64,000 nucleotides of DNA from Drechslerella dactyloides (GCA_020064725.1 JAGTWJ010000019.1:3224001-3288000); one strand, 5' to 3'. Shown: positions 38,318 to 50,242, counted from the stretch's first letter. Notes: generated from the sequence alone by a model not told the origin. Made by a program: numbers and translations.

Positions 38318-41300
38318 TCAATCCCTTGTCTTCACGCACACAAACGGAACCTCGACATCCTCGCCGGTCTTGTCGTCCGCGCAAATCTCAAAGATCATGT
38401 TCCGGCGACCGGCGGGAACCGGCTTCTTGCTCACAAGCTCGATGAGCTCGGTCATCCTATCACCGTGTTAGATGATTTGTGTCCAAGCCAGATCCGCAAT
38501 GGGGTGCTTCGATACTTACTTGAGAGGGTATCGGTCCTTCAGCTTGGCTGGTGGGAAGAACGAAGCGTACAGAAGAGCGTTTCCGTGGCTCAGCATCGTA
38601 ATCTCCAATCCTTTCTCCTCAAAGGTATCGATGAGCTTCTTGAGCGTCACGTTGCGTTCAAACTCGAATCGATCCCACAGCTTGTCCACTTCAGTGTCGT
38701 TGTACTTGCCCTTCGGCGACGCGATCGGCTCGGAGAAACCGAAGAACGGCAACGCCAGGTTGATGAAGCCATTCCTGTAGTCATCGAGCTTGTCTTTCCC
38801 GTCGATGAGCTTGTAGAGCTCGAGGCAGACCAACCCGGTCACGAGCGCCGTCGTCGTCGCGATAGCTGGAATAATCTTACCAGCGATGAGCTATACACGT
38901 ATGTCAGCGTGACTATAGCCAAAAAGCCATTTTCCAATGATGCAGGGTATTCGCCCATACCTTGGTCTTGTGTCTGTCTGCGACTTGGATCCCGTAGTTC
39001 AGCGCCCTCAGATTGGAAGCCGCAGTGATGAAAGCAATGTGGTGGTTGGTGTCATCGTCCTTTTCAAACTCAACCGGAGTCAATCGGTATCCAGCTAGGG
39101 TAGCCGGAGTGGGCAGACTCTCAGCGATATCCTTCAACTCGTCCTGATCGGCGAATCCGGAATTCGCGTTCGGATCTGGGTCACTATCATTCGCTTGGAT
39201 CTTCACACCGCTCTGGGGCTTGAAGTCGGGAATCATCATGGCGTCCAGAACCTTGCGGTACAGGCTGAGATCTGTAGAGCCCTTAAGTCCATAGACGAAT
39301 GCATGAAGGTTGGCAGCCGCAACGAGGAAGTCCTGATGCTCTTGGTCATCAAGATTGAAGACCAACGGATCAGGAGCTCGCTTGGGCCCAGACCAGAACG
39401 CCGTTCCGGAGCTGGTCACCGAGTCCTTGGGGAAGACATGAAGCAGTTGTTGGATGTCATTGTTGAACAACTTCTCAAACTTGAGTCTCGCCCACTCGAT
39501 GCATTGCTCAAAGGTCAGTGGCTTGGCGGAGACGAGATAATCGCGGATTGTCTCCAAAATTTCCTTCTGATTGCCAGACTGCTTGAGCGTGCTCTCGATG
39601 AAGCTCGGTTGCGAAAGATATAGGTTGACGCTCTGAGCCGGGTTGACGAAAGAAGAGTCAAAGATCTCACGGCCCCATGCGATGGTGTGCTCGATCCTGT
39701 TCGGGAACGATTTGACCGTACACATTGGGAACGACTTCTCCGGCGGATCTTGCGAAGAAGAGTATGATTCGGAAAGATTTGGCAGAACCACCTGCGTGTT
39801 ACCCTTGGTTCCCAAGGTACCGCTCTCCAGCAAAGGTTTGCGGAAGAAGACACATCGTCTGTCGACGTAAACACGGGCCTCCACGTTGTCTAGCGCATTT
39901 GTAACGCCATCCAAGGCCTCCCAAAAGTCCTCGTGGAAGATATCTTCGGTATCCTCGCCAACACGATCCCTCAGAGCCGTGATCTTGCCCTCTAACTCCG
40001 GGTTCATGGTCGCTACAGCCGCGGCAGCACATTCGCTCTTTAGCTTACCAACATCTGGAGCCCTGAAGAGGAACTGTCTGTTGAGATTACTCCGCTCGAT
40101 GGAATCCATGTCAGTCACGTGGATTTGTCCCTTCGAGCCGGTGGCAAGACCCATCATGGCCCAGTTCTTGAGCATTTCACAGCCAATTGCACCGGCACCA
40201 ACCAAGAACTCCTTCGTGTTAGCGATCTTGTCCTGGAAGTCCTTCCCGAAGACCGCGATCTGACCGTCATATCGAGAGCCGACTGGCTGGCAATTCGCTT
40301 CGGTTCGAGATGTCGAAGCTGGCAGACTCTCTAACGAGTCAAAGTACATGAATTGAACGACCGGCGAGAACTTTCCGGATAATGCTTTAAGGCATTCCTG
40401 CGCCGCCAGTCCACCGAAGAAAGCAGCCATCGGTGAAAGGTAGCCTTGGGCCTGATACGAAAGCTCGGTGAGAAGCTTCTCATCGATCTCCTCGGGGGCG
40501 CCCTCCTCGATTGTCTTGGAAATATCTGCCGCGAGCGAGATAATCGCCTGTGCATCCTTAGTATTCATCGGCGAAGGAAGTCTGCCAGCGCTCGAGGCAA
40601 ACTTGGAAAGTGCCTGGAAGCCGACGTGAAGCTGACCGGGGCGGTCCCATTTGGCGAAGTCGGCGATCAGAAATTCCGGCTTCTTCAGCTGCTCTGCCAG
40701 CGACTTGAATTTGAGAATTTTGGGCATCTTGACCTGCTGGAAGAGGCCGCCTCGAGCATATTTACCCAGGCCTTCGACAGATCCGATAGAGAATGTATAC
40801 GGGCCCTTGACCTCAACTTTTCGAGGAGTGCCATCATTGATCTTCTCCATACCCTCAACCTCTGAGAAGGTAACATAATCGCCATCTTCAAGGCCGTGCC
40901 TGGTCTCGTCCAAGGCGGTTACGAGACCCTCGTCATCGATACCAGAGATGATACCGCTGACCGGGTTCTCGCCTGTGGCATCAATAACCGAAAACTCGTC
41001 GCCAAAGTCACAGAAAATGTTGCCAAACAGCCCACGGATGTCCGCACTGACGAAATAAATGCTGTGTGACCGGCAGTATTCGTTGACTTTGAGCTGCGCG
41101 TCCAGCAGAGTCTCGGTGAGGACGACGACTTGGTATTTCGAGAGAGATTCCAGGTTTTCGAACGGGTTTACGGTATGGACGCTGACTGGGACATATGTAT
41201 TGAGCTCGGCGAGTCTGGGTTGGGTAGCTTCGGCCCGGGGTTTGCCAATGTCTTCTTTCCGTAGGAAGAATTGGGCGGATAGATCGGATATCTCGACAGG

Positions 41301-41733
41301 CGCGGGGTCGTAGATGGCCATCGCCTTGACACCGGCCAAGGCAATATTCTTAGCTACAACGGGCTGTCAGCACGTGCAACCGGTGCAGTAGGAGGAACCA
41401 GAGCTGGGCATACCAATTTCAACACCGAGGCCTTTCATTCCTACAATGAGCACGTTTGAGTTGGCCATCCGGCGCATGGCCTCATGGCCGAGGACATAGC
41501 TAGGACACGAAGCCACAGGTCAGCATCTAGAGAATCCGCCTCCTGTTTTCTAGCCAAACCGAGACTCGTCTTACAGCTGCCGAGAGTACAAGCTCTCGTC
41601 GATATGTTGGTCCTCGCCCTCTTTGTCGATTTTCATTTTGTCCTGGATAGCGGGGCAACACGCCCAAAACACGTCAGTTGGCCGAAGCCGGAAGCACAAG
41701 AAGGCAGCCGGAGATCGGGATGCGTACGGCCAT
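38318..41733 (-). CDS. UBA1: Ubiquitin-activating enzyme E1
   Basis: Adenylates the ubiquitin C-terminus, forms a thioester with it and passes it to E2 enzymes; essential, cytosolic and nuclear. Model: complement(join(38318..38456, 38520..38890, 38961..41353, 41414..41499, 41575..41642, 41728..41733)), 1020 aa, close to yeast Uba1. The inactive first adenylation half begins SLYSRQLYVLGHEAMRRM; the active half has the nucleotide loop GAGAIGCEMLKNWAMMG (439 on) and TDMDSIERSNLNRQFLFR; the catalytic cysteine is Cys598 in FPMCTVKSFPN; the C-terminal ubiquitin-fold domain ends the protein. Five introns. The first coding exon is only six bases (ATGGCC) followed by GTACGC; it joins DKMKIDKEGED, a usual fungal N-terminus. 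If this splice is wrong, translation could begin at the ATG of KMKID in exon 2 (41636). An in-frame ATG at 41910 would add 59 residues. All core boundaries are confident. Confidence 0.95.
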
Positions 41734-43201
41734 GGCGATAACCTTCCTCGGGCGGAAGCTAGAAGGGCTGGTTGGAGCAGAAGGGATGTCCGCCTTGCGT
41801 TTGGACGACAGTTTGAATGCTAACGCGAAGGCACGCCGGAAGTACAGATCGGGCGTGTGGGGTCTGGTTCGCGAGTCAGCAGCTGTCGCGAACCGCAGCG
41901 AAGGGTGCACCTTGAAAAGGGCGAGATAGATAGATGGTTCTTAGGTACCTAGATGAACAGGGTACGGTGGCGTAAAGATGGTCGCGAAGTGAGGGTCGTG
42001 ATTGCGATGGGTGGTGATGGTGACAGGAGATGGGAGGACGGCAGTGGGGTGGGTTTTGAGGCTCGTGGTGTTAGCTAAGCTGCCAGCTTAGAAAGCGAGC
42101 AGGTGGGCTGGCAACACGGCGCAGGTGGGCTGGTCACAGCGGGTTGTCAGCCCGGATCCTTGGCCGTGATCCTACCGCAGCCTGGAAGATTCTCAGGTTC
42201 GAGTCAACTGCAGGCTTACACGCACGCATTTTACAGGCTCCACACAAGACTCATTCGTGACGGCGGATTCATTCTTTAGCCCAGGCTGATGAAAGTTCTA
42301 ATAATACAGTCTAAGAAGCAAAGTAGCCAAGCGAGTGCGGGGCGAAGATAGACAATGCACGCCGTGGATCCTAAAACGAGTGTCGGGCTTCCCCATTGAA
42401 CGATATGAAGGCCGGCCGGACTATCCACCGAAACCGCATCTCCCTCCAAAGAAAAAGACAAATCAACTGGTAGCGGAGACTAGACGCCATGAGAAAAACA
42501 GACGAGGGCAAGGGACGAGGTACTAGCTAGCTCAACAACGAAGGCAAATAATGCGGGGCGGCTTCGAGATAACCAAGAGCTTTGATTGTTTTACAGCCAA
42601 AGGCAGCATTGATGATATGTTCAAGAATTAACAAGGAAGAGCAAGCCAACAGACAAAGCAAGATGACAAGCTTGGATGGTAATAAGGGCAGATAATAGAC
42701 AGATATCATGATGCAGACGCTTCCGCCAAAGAACCCAACAAACAGATAGAAGGAAAACAGAGACCAGAGCTAGTCAGCACGCATGGAAATGCAGAACCGG
42801 CAGGCTTGAGATATGACCTTGGACAGAGTCTATGCAAAAACTAGAGTGGAACAGAGAAAGATCCCGCTAAATCGACCCGATGCAAAACGAAAGGAAATAA
42901 ATCCATGGAGAGAAAAGGCAACTGAATGCAACAGTATGTGCTTTTCGATTCAAAAAAAATGGATATGAGAAAACGAACAGCTCCCGGAGAGACTGGTTGG
43001 CTGAATGATAAGGTGTGAATGGTCGATCGATGTCGAAAGGCTGGAGAATGAGCGCAAAAGCCACAAATGTGGCTGGTCGTAGTAATATGATATTCATGCA
43101 GTCGTCTGTGGAACGCGATGACCCTTGCGGTTCTCCGCGTAGAGGCGTGTGACGAGAGGGCTGGGCGAGGTGATCGAGGGAAGGAAGCTCGGACCAAAAT
43201 T
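41734..43201. promoter_or_regulatory. UBA1 promoter region and 3' flank of the 441-aa gene
   Basis: About 1.47 kb. The UBA1-proximal half has an 8-bp hairpin (CTAAGCTG-C-CAGCTTAG, 42075-42091) and two copies of GCAGGTGGGCTGG (42099-42111 and 42121-42133). A GGTTCGAGTC sequence near 42197 resembles a tRNA B box, but the flanks do not pair as a T arm. No gene was found. Confidence 0.45.
42075..42133. promoter_or_regulatory. Hairpin plus duplicated 13-mer upstream of UBA1
   Basis: An exact 8-bp inverted repeat with 1-nt spacer lies next to two exact copies of GCAGGTGGGCTGG whose starts are 22 nt apart, roughly two helical turns. This is about 340-400 bp upstream of the UBA1 start codon. Spacing and exactness suggest a regulatory element; no known factor is assigned. 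Confidence 0.4.
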
Positions 43202-44527
43202 CTACTCCGATCCGTCGTCGTCGTCGTCCCAGCCCTCCGAAGAGTCCTCTTCTTCTGAGCCGCCGGTCATCGTCCACCCGCTTTTCCTAAATTCGTTAAC
43301 CTCCTCCCTGGCTTTCTTGAGGTCGGCAGTCAGGGTGTCGACTCGGCTGAGGTCTGGCTTCCCCTTCAGGAAGAGAAAGCTTGAGAGCTCCACCGTTCTG
43401 AGGGACTTTTGCAACATGCTGTCCACGTTGTTAAGCACGTTTCTACACGACGGATCCCTCGCAAACATGACTATCCGCGATTCCCGCTTCATCGATTGGA
43501 TCTGGTGCGACATCTCGAACACCATGTCGTGGAAGAGCTTCTGAACTGCTCCGTCATACCAGATCGGGTTAGCTGCCTTCTTTTCCATCAGACTTTCCAG
43601 AATAGTTTTCGACGACAGTCTACGCTTTTTTGTCGAGGATGTCGGCAACGCGTCCGTCAACTTGACGCTAGATTCTATTCTCAGGCAGTTTTCGGACGGC
43701 GGCGTCGGCAACGGGACGGGCATCGGCGATACAATCGTAGGCAGAGCAAGCGCATTAGGAGCCGGCGCCTGTTCCTTTAGCGAATAATCCACTACATCAC
43801 CGGATGATGTTGCCGGCGGCGTCATTAATATCGGAGGTGGCGAGAAAACCTGGACGGTAGGCGGTTGGATGGAAATTTGAGGTTGTAGCGAGCTGGTGGT
43901 TGTCGGCTGGTCGTCCTGGGCGGAAGGCTGGGTCGGCGCTTGCGATATCGCTGGCACAGTGGATTCAGCTTCCATCACGTCAGCGATATTTACAGCATTC
44001 GCAGGCGGCGACCGTATATCCATCTCATCGAGCTTTCTGACGGGAGGCGAAGTAGGGAGCGTGGGCGTGTGGTCCCTCATCGTGAATTCCGGTGGATCGG
44101 CCATCCTGGGCGTGTGAGTGGGCGTGCTCGGTCGTATCCTGTCGTTGGAGCCCACCGATTTTCCCGAGTCATCATCGTTACAAGGGGCGTCCTTCATCAC
44201 GACGTCTTCAGCTTGTTTCTTTCTTGCAGAAGCGATCTTGTTACATGGCGTTTTATGTACCCTTTCATGACTTGAAGCCGGATCGTCAACCCTGCCCCGC
44301 TTTTGCTGTTTCAGGGCGACCTCTCTCAGATGTTCCAGGTTCTCCAGCCACTTCTCAGTCGCACTTGTAAACTTGTCGAGAGTGACGAGATATGTTGGTT
44401 GGGAGGTCGCTGGATCGGTCCCTAGGGTTGACCGGGGTATTCTGATGGAGGCGCCGGCCATTTTCGCCCTGAGGGCTGCCGCCCGGGCAGCAGCGCTGAT
44501 CGGTCGGACCTGAGCCGATTCGTCCAT
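43202..44527 (-). CDS. Unrecognised 441-aa protein, probably nuclear
   Basis: Uninterrupted 441-codon frame with no sign of introns. Layout: a basic, helical N-terminus (residues 1-80, including AAARAAALRAKMAG and a WLENLEHLREVALKQQKR helix); a long disordered Ser/Thr/Pro-rich middle with many SP and TP sites; a basic cluster TKKRRLSS near 300 that fits a nuclear localisation signal; a conserved-looking helical block (about 305-415) with NPIWYDGAVQKLFHDMVFEM; and an acidic C-terminus ending in Asp/Glu repeats. The two helical ends joined by a phosphosite-rich linker suggest a nuclear adaptor, but I do not recognise the family and assign no function. Third of four consecutive minus-strand genes with UBA1 to its left. 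Confidence 0.75.
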   Translation of the reverse strand: MDESAQVRPISAAARAAALRAKMAGASIRIPRSTLGTDPATSQPTYLVTLDKFTSATEKWLENLEHLREVALKQQKRGRVDDPASSHERVHKTPCNKIASARKKQAEDVVMKDAPCNDDDSGKSVGSNDRIRPSTPTHTPRMADPPEFTMRDHTPTLPTSPPVRKLDEMDIRSPPANAVNIADVMEAESTVPAISQAPTQPSAQDDQPTTTSSLQPQISIQPPTVQVFSPPPILMTPPATSSGDVVDYSLKEQAPAPNALALPTIVSPMPVPLPTPPSENCLRIESSVKLTDALPTSSTKKRRLSSKTILESLMEKKAANPIWYDGAVQKLFHDMVFEMSHQIQSMKRESRIVMFARDPSCRNVLNNVDSMLQKSLRTVELSSFLFLKGKPDLSRVDTLTADLKKAREEVNEFRKSGWTMTGGSEEEDSSEGWDDDDDGSE

Positions 44528-44920
44528 TTGGCCACTGGACGGAGAGAGCAGGATAGGAGTTGAATAGTTGGTAAGCGGAATCGAAAATGGAGCGGTTTCT
44601 CAACCGGGAATTGGCAGTGGAGAGGTGCAAAAGAGATACGACGAAAGGAAGAGAGGGAGAGAATGCTCGAGTGTGAGGATGCGAACGTGATATCGAAAAC
44701 GGGATGGATGGACGGAGGGCAAGCAGGCTGTTATCCTGCGGTGTTCGTCGTCAGGCGGGTGTTTCGGAAGGGATGGCAGCACGACATGCAGCGTTCGGCT
44801 GGGGAGAAGGAGGACGGCGCGGGCGACAAAGATGCTGGGAGACAGAGCCAGGCGCTACCGAGGCAGAGATGCACTGCCTGCGGGTCGACCACATGCACTG
44901 GCGGCGATGGACGAGAATAA

Positions 44921-44964
44921 GAAGAGGAGGAGGAGGAGGAGGCGGAGGCGGAGGCGGAGGAGGA
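44921..44964. repeat. GGA/GGC trinucleotide-rich tract
   Basis: Imperfect polypurine repeat (GAGGAG then GGCGGA units) about 400 bp upstream of the 441-aa gene's start codon. It would read Pro/Ser-rich on the other strand, so long reverse frames here are composition artefacts. Confidence 0.9.
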
Positions 44965-45020
44965 GTATGATGATGATGACGAGTGACGTGGTAGAAGGAG
45001 CAGGAAGGAACGAGCGAGAG

Positions 45021-45046
45021 AGGTAGGTAGGTAGGTAGAGGTAGGT
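45021..45046. repeat. GGTA tetranucleotide repeat
   Basis: About five GGTA units, one interrupted by an AG insertion, in the same purine-rich upstream region. Confidence 0.85.
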
Positions 45047-47162
45047 CGAAGAAGAAAAGAAAGAGGGAGGGAGAGATGGAGGCGGATGGAGAGATGCAAT
45101 GCAGATGGCGATGCTGACAAAGGAAAACAACACACACACGCACGCTTTAATCAATCAATCGATCGATCGAATCGATCCGAAGACGACAGGCAGGTTGGCG
45201 CGAGCGAGGAATTAAAGCACAGAGATTGCTTTGGGAGTTAAGAGAGCTGTCAGACGCTAGACGGCCTGGTCGACGGGCGGTGGAATTTGGCAAAAAGGAA
45301 GCCGGTGAGAGAAAAGGAAGAGAAGGAAAAGAGGAGAGGATCAGAGTGGAGCATGCCCAGTGGAATAACTCGAGTCTGGCAAGGCGGCGAGCCCGACAGA
45401 AGGGACGCCGAAGGGAGCACCCGCACTCGAATACAATAAACTATAACTGCTGCCAGGCGGAATAGAATGAAATGAAATGAAGCAGAGTCTTGACGAGGCC
45501 CGCTGTTGGTTTCAAGCGCGGGTGTCTGGAGGCTAGCTCGCTAATTCGTTCGTTCGTTCCTTCACCCGTTGGCTAGCCCGTCTCGGATTCAGCTGTTGGC
45601 TCGTGTATCGGCCAAGGGGCCGTGGGCACCTCGGGCAGAGTGAATTCTCGATTGTGGAGATGCCAGTTAAGTTGCAAGATCTCTCACGATTCGATTTCGA
45701 GATCGGGGGGAGGCCGGCTTCGCAGGCATCCACTCTTTTCATCCCTCATGGTGGACTCTCTCTCGGTTTTCGCATCTAGCAGACCCGCTTTCTCCCTTCC
45801 TCATCATCTTTCGAAGCTTTCCCCATGCATCAAACGACCTTGCAATGGCCGTCCAAGACAGCCAGGTGCGGAGATGCCCCAGAGCCACCCTGTGAGCAAA
45901 TGCAAGTGCTGCTGGTCGCCTCAGGGCCCCGTCGTCTCACCTCGCCCGATTTTATATTGCATACTAATCGGCGTACGAAGGCCATACGTATGATTGCGTC
46001 GTCGGGCGACTGCTATTTCTGGCCTCGACATCCCAGCAGCCGCATGCACAACATCAGCAACGTTCTTCTGTCGATATATTGCATGCACTAGCTACTATAC
46101 TGGCTAACTTGCTTGCTATATCTAACATTATAGTTATATCGTCGTCTGCACGTCGTGAACGTTGAACGTGCAAACACATACATATGCCTGAAGACCTGAC
46201 AGGCATCGTACATAAACCTATTCATGCATTGCATCGCCATGATAACGCACACGTACGAAGCAGCATCGTCCAGCATCGGCTGTCATCTGACCAGCAGTCC
46301 CGGTCTCTCGCCGTAGCTCGTTATTCACCTATTCACGCTCTCTCTCTATTCTGCATTCATGCCCATGCATATACGCAAATGTATGCACAGGACACATCCG
46401 GCACGTCGAACATCCAAACACGCAGGTGCAATCAGTCCTGGCATGTCCTGAGATGCTTCAATCGCAGCCCACCCCGGCCTCCCACAATCATTCATCCGTT
46501 CGTTCGGCGGGTAAGAAAGAGCTCGAAAGGCCAATAAGAACAAAAGGAACGAACAGAAAAGCGTGGCCGTGGAGAGCGGATCGAGAGGGAACAAGCGGAG
46601 CGGTGGAGCTAACTCTCCCATACTGACACCATCGGACCAACCAGCAGCACTCGAGCGGACAATTGCCACAGCAATCTGGGCAATGGCTGTCGAGCAAGGA
46701 ACCCGGGGCAGGGCAAGGACAGGCCTCGATCGAAATCGCAGAGCAAATTTATCCCTCGTCTCAGAGCTCGAAACAATGACAGCCAGCTCATTTCCACGAG
46801 CCTCTTCCATGAGTCTCGGTTGAAAATGGCGATATTCGAGACACGTTTGGACAGACACTCTGGGGATTCGCCGCGCGAGAGCTGTCCGCCGCTTGTCCAA
46901 CAGCATCTCATCCGCTGACGACGACGTTTGATGGAATGCAATCGCAAACCCGCCCTGTTGGAATCGATTCGACGATTCCCTCCAGCCGCCCCCGCAGGAG
47001 CAAACAAGCAAACATCAGTGCGCCGTCCAAGCCCAGCGCTGCACAGAGCAGACTCGTCCAACCGACTGCCGGATGCACAGCTGCCCTCCAACATCTCGCC
47101 CTACATGCGATTGTCGTGGATGGCACAAATGCAAATGGCCAGCTTCTTTCAATCGCCTCCAG

Positions 47163-47185
47163 AAAAAAAAAAAAAAAAAAAAAAA
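47163..47185. repeat. Poly(A) tract of 23 nt
   Basis: Uninterrupted A run in intergenic DNA. No retrotransposon body or target-site duplication was identified beside it. Confidence 0.95.
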
Positions 47186-49723
47186 TCGACCCTTAGCCTT
47201 GATTTGCCTACCCGCCCTGCTGTCCAGGGAGCGCTTTCACCACTGGCTCCTCGACAGGAAAGTCTGCTCGATGCCATTCTTGGTTCTCGTCCGAAAACAC
47301 TGTCATGTGTGCTGGTGGGGCCCGCTGCCCCCTTGCCAGCTTCCGAGTGGTCAGAGCGCTGAGGCGTGCCGACTGAATTAAACCACCCTGGTCCCCACCT
47401 TGCCGGTTTGCAAAGCGTTGGAGAATCAAGACGCTGGATTTAACCCAGTCTTACTTGTATCTCTCACTCACAATCGATTGACAGACGCGGAGCAACTGTG
47501 AGAGTAACAGATTTCTTCCGAATGGGACGCACGCACGAACACGTAGGCGGTATCTGGGGTCGGATTTACGGAGAATACCCAATTTTTAATCGCGATTGTT
47601 CTCCGGATACGATATACGGCGTTACTGCCGTTCGATCCATACTGCCTGCTGCACGGCATGGCATGTCTTCCGTGCAGGAGGAATGTTTGCACATGGAAGG
47701 GAAGGGAGCGAGTCGCCAGCCAGCCCTGTCGACTTGCCAGGCGATCGCATTGCAATCCTCGAAAAGTGGAGAAGGGTCAAGAAATTTGATTGAGGGAAGG
47801 AGCTGACGATTTTTCTGCCAGACACATGCACGCAGGAGATCAGAAAATAACACCACCCTGGCCGATATCGATTAAAGCAGACAGCCAGCAGCGTTCCTCC
47901 TTCCTCGAGCCGGTGCTTGACTGCGAACACATCACAGTTCTAAGGAGGTAGTATCCTGCCAACCGTCGATCCCAGTGACTATGCCGTATACGCTCGCGTT
48001 CTCCTTCACCGCTCTCAATAGGACAGGCGCTAAGTCGGGTGCCTAACCTTCGAGCATCCGGCGGGACAAAGGTATCATGCTCTCAGCGACCCGTCCAATA
48101 TGAGACTTCCGTTTCCACAACGTATATCTGCTCGTAATAAAACCCCTCGTCCGTTATTTTACACCACTCCACTCGCGTCTGAGAGCAGAGCTCACCACTC
48201 GAAAATAATTTCATCAATGACGGATTGAGCAAGAGTTTGACGGGTCACAACCAGAGCTAACCGCTGTTGTCCACGCCGCGCAAGAAAAATGACTCGAGGG
48301 AAAAGGATTCATCCCGGGCAGGGGGCCCGAACTCGGGTACACCAAGCCGACCGCGGACCGGGACGGCGTCGCGCCTCGATTGCTCGTCTTCCCAAACATC
48401 TTGTGTGATTGTAACGGGCGCAGCCGAGTTTCGAAATTCTTGTCACACTCAAACATAATGTTTCTTGTCAGTCGGCTCTCAATCAATATCGATCAATCAG
48501 CCAGTCAATCGAATCACCTTGCAGCGCAACCGGCCCATGTTTGCCTGGAGCTGAGGCTGCTGACTCTGCGTGCGCGTTCACACCGAGCTGCCGGCATATC
48601 ATGCAAATTGCAAATGCAAATGGCGACGAGGCGTCACAGAGCACATTTGCAAAATTTGCATGCGTGCAGTGCAGTGTACATCTACAGATGTACACCTACA
48701 TACAGACATGCTTGTCGCTTACATAACGCATTGTGCATTTTCTGCACGGGGGTAGCCCAGCCTCAAGGAGTGAGCAAGCGATGGGATCACAGTATTGCGA
48801 AACCGGTCAGAAGAATGCTGATACACAAGATCGCCATACTCCCTTCGTCTCGCCCTGTTCGCTCGTGACAAGGACTCCCCAGACCGTTCGCAGCCAATCA
48901 TAGGTATCTTGCGGTTGGCCCAGCGCAAAGCGTCGATAGACACGATGGTAGATCTTCACCAACTAGACTGTGTCCGGTTGTACTTTGACATGGAAGAACT
49001 GCTCGCCCACGTACCGAGTCCACCGACGTGACGAAAGTGCCATGCATGTGCATAAGTTAGTCTTTGTCGGACGCACAATTGTGACAACCGTGCATAAACG
49101 CAATCACGCAGGAATGGCAAATCACCACGTCGGTTCGACGGTGCACAAAAAAGAGGAGAGACGACGCTTGACGACGCACCTACCATCACTTACGAATCAT
49201 CTGTCGTTGGGTGAACACACTCGTCTGTGCCGTATGTAGAGTCGATTCAGCTGGCCATTGAAGTCTTTACGAAAAACCCCGTGCATACGCTGGCTGCATT
49301 GCATGCAACTGCAGTGCACCGTTACCCCGAGAAAACGCCCTGCTGCACCATGACAAGCTTTTTTCCTTGCCGTCGACGAATCCAGGACTGATATTGGCAA
49401 GGACATGCGCCCTTGCCGCACCGACAGGAGCCTAGCGTCATGGCAAATCTGCAGCCTGTGCGTTTCTGCGCATGGATTTGATAATTTCTTCAAAGTGTGG
49501 TCTGACATCTTGAGGAACGGGAAGCTGGTTTAGAAACCGATACCCCATAGTTTAACTGCATCTGTATATAAGTCGCGAGATACAAAAACAGCCCCAATCA
49601 GCATGCATGCCATTCATTACTAAGTACCTCGTCTTCGCTAGAGCCGTTATTTGAGAACCCTGTGTAATCAATCGTGTCCTCGCGAACGAAACGAAATTAA
49701 CATCGCCTCGGGGCGAGGTCATG

Positions 49724-50032
49724 TCAGCTGGCTGGAGAATTCCGTTCTAAGTGTCTCTGTAAGCATGCACTGACACCCGCAATAAACATCGATGCCTAGA
49801 CAATAATATGCAATATCATCTTTAAACTATGGCCGCTATTGAATCCCATTGTCAATGTCAAACACTGGCGAGGGGGGGCAAGTTGGCACTTACATATGCA
49901 TCATGAAGCACACTGGCATACTCGGACAGGCAAGCTTCAAGCTTCATCTGCATTGTGACAATTACATCAGTAGCCGCAATCTGGCGGTGGCTACTTGTAG
50001 TTAGCACCTGGCTATCACTGTCTCTTCTCACC
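49724..50032 (-). CDS. Cryptic small spliced gene fragment (5' end unresolved)
   Basis: I do not recognise the protein. Three pieces join in frame on the minus strand: an exon ending at 50032 (reads ...RFGKIAFGIFQ), an 87-nt exon 49980..49894 (29 codons, including QMKLEACLSEYASVLHDAY) and a last exon 49795..49724 (ASMFIAGVSACLQRHLERN and a stop). The first intron, 50031..49981 (51 nt), starts GTGAGA, carries TGCTAAC, the consensus fungal branch site, and ends CAG; the second starts GTAAGT and ends CTAG. All junctions are phase 0. No start codon is found in the first exon before the tRNA gene at 50260, so the 5' part may be lost, or translation may start at an ATG inside the second exon (43 codons). 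Could be an orphan gene, a relic, or part of a non-coding transcript. Confidence 0.3.
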
Positions 50033-50242
50033 TGGAATATTCCGAACGCTATCTTGCCAAACCTGGAGTCCTCAGATACCCAATGTTGCCAAGATGTTCC
50101 CCCAACTGTCTCCAACTTGGAAAGGCAATTTTTGAGACAAAAATGAGCGCACCTACCTATAGCGACACGCTCAACGGTCTGTACTACCGTTTGACACCAC
50201 GTCAAAAAATAAAAAGAATCAGACAGGCAAAGGGCAAAGGGC

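Larger units (their letters stand above)
44528..49723. other. Intergenic region, about 5.2 kb, repeat-rich near its left end
   Basis: The first kilobase is the upstream region of the 441-aa gene and is strongly purine-biased, with GGA/GGC (44921-44964), GATG, GGTA (45021-45046), ATCA/ATCG (45148-45178) and GAAAT-type (45465-45482) short tandem repeats. A 23-nt poly(A) run lies at 47163-47185. No frame from 45500 to 49700 resembles a gene; a 221-codon reverse frame (47011..46346) lacks any recognisable pattern. Confidence 0.55.

Noticed and set aside
42170..42215. tRNA-like B box (GGTTCGAGTC) near 42197
   Set aside because: Flanking bases do not pair as a T-arm stem, and no A box or acceptor stem is present.
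46346..47011. 221-codon reverse frame with a hydrophobic stretch
   Set aside because: No family resemblance, overlaps many other open frames in GC-rich DNA, and shows no codon preference like the real genes.
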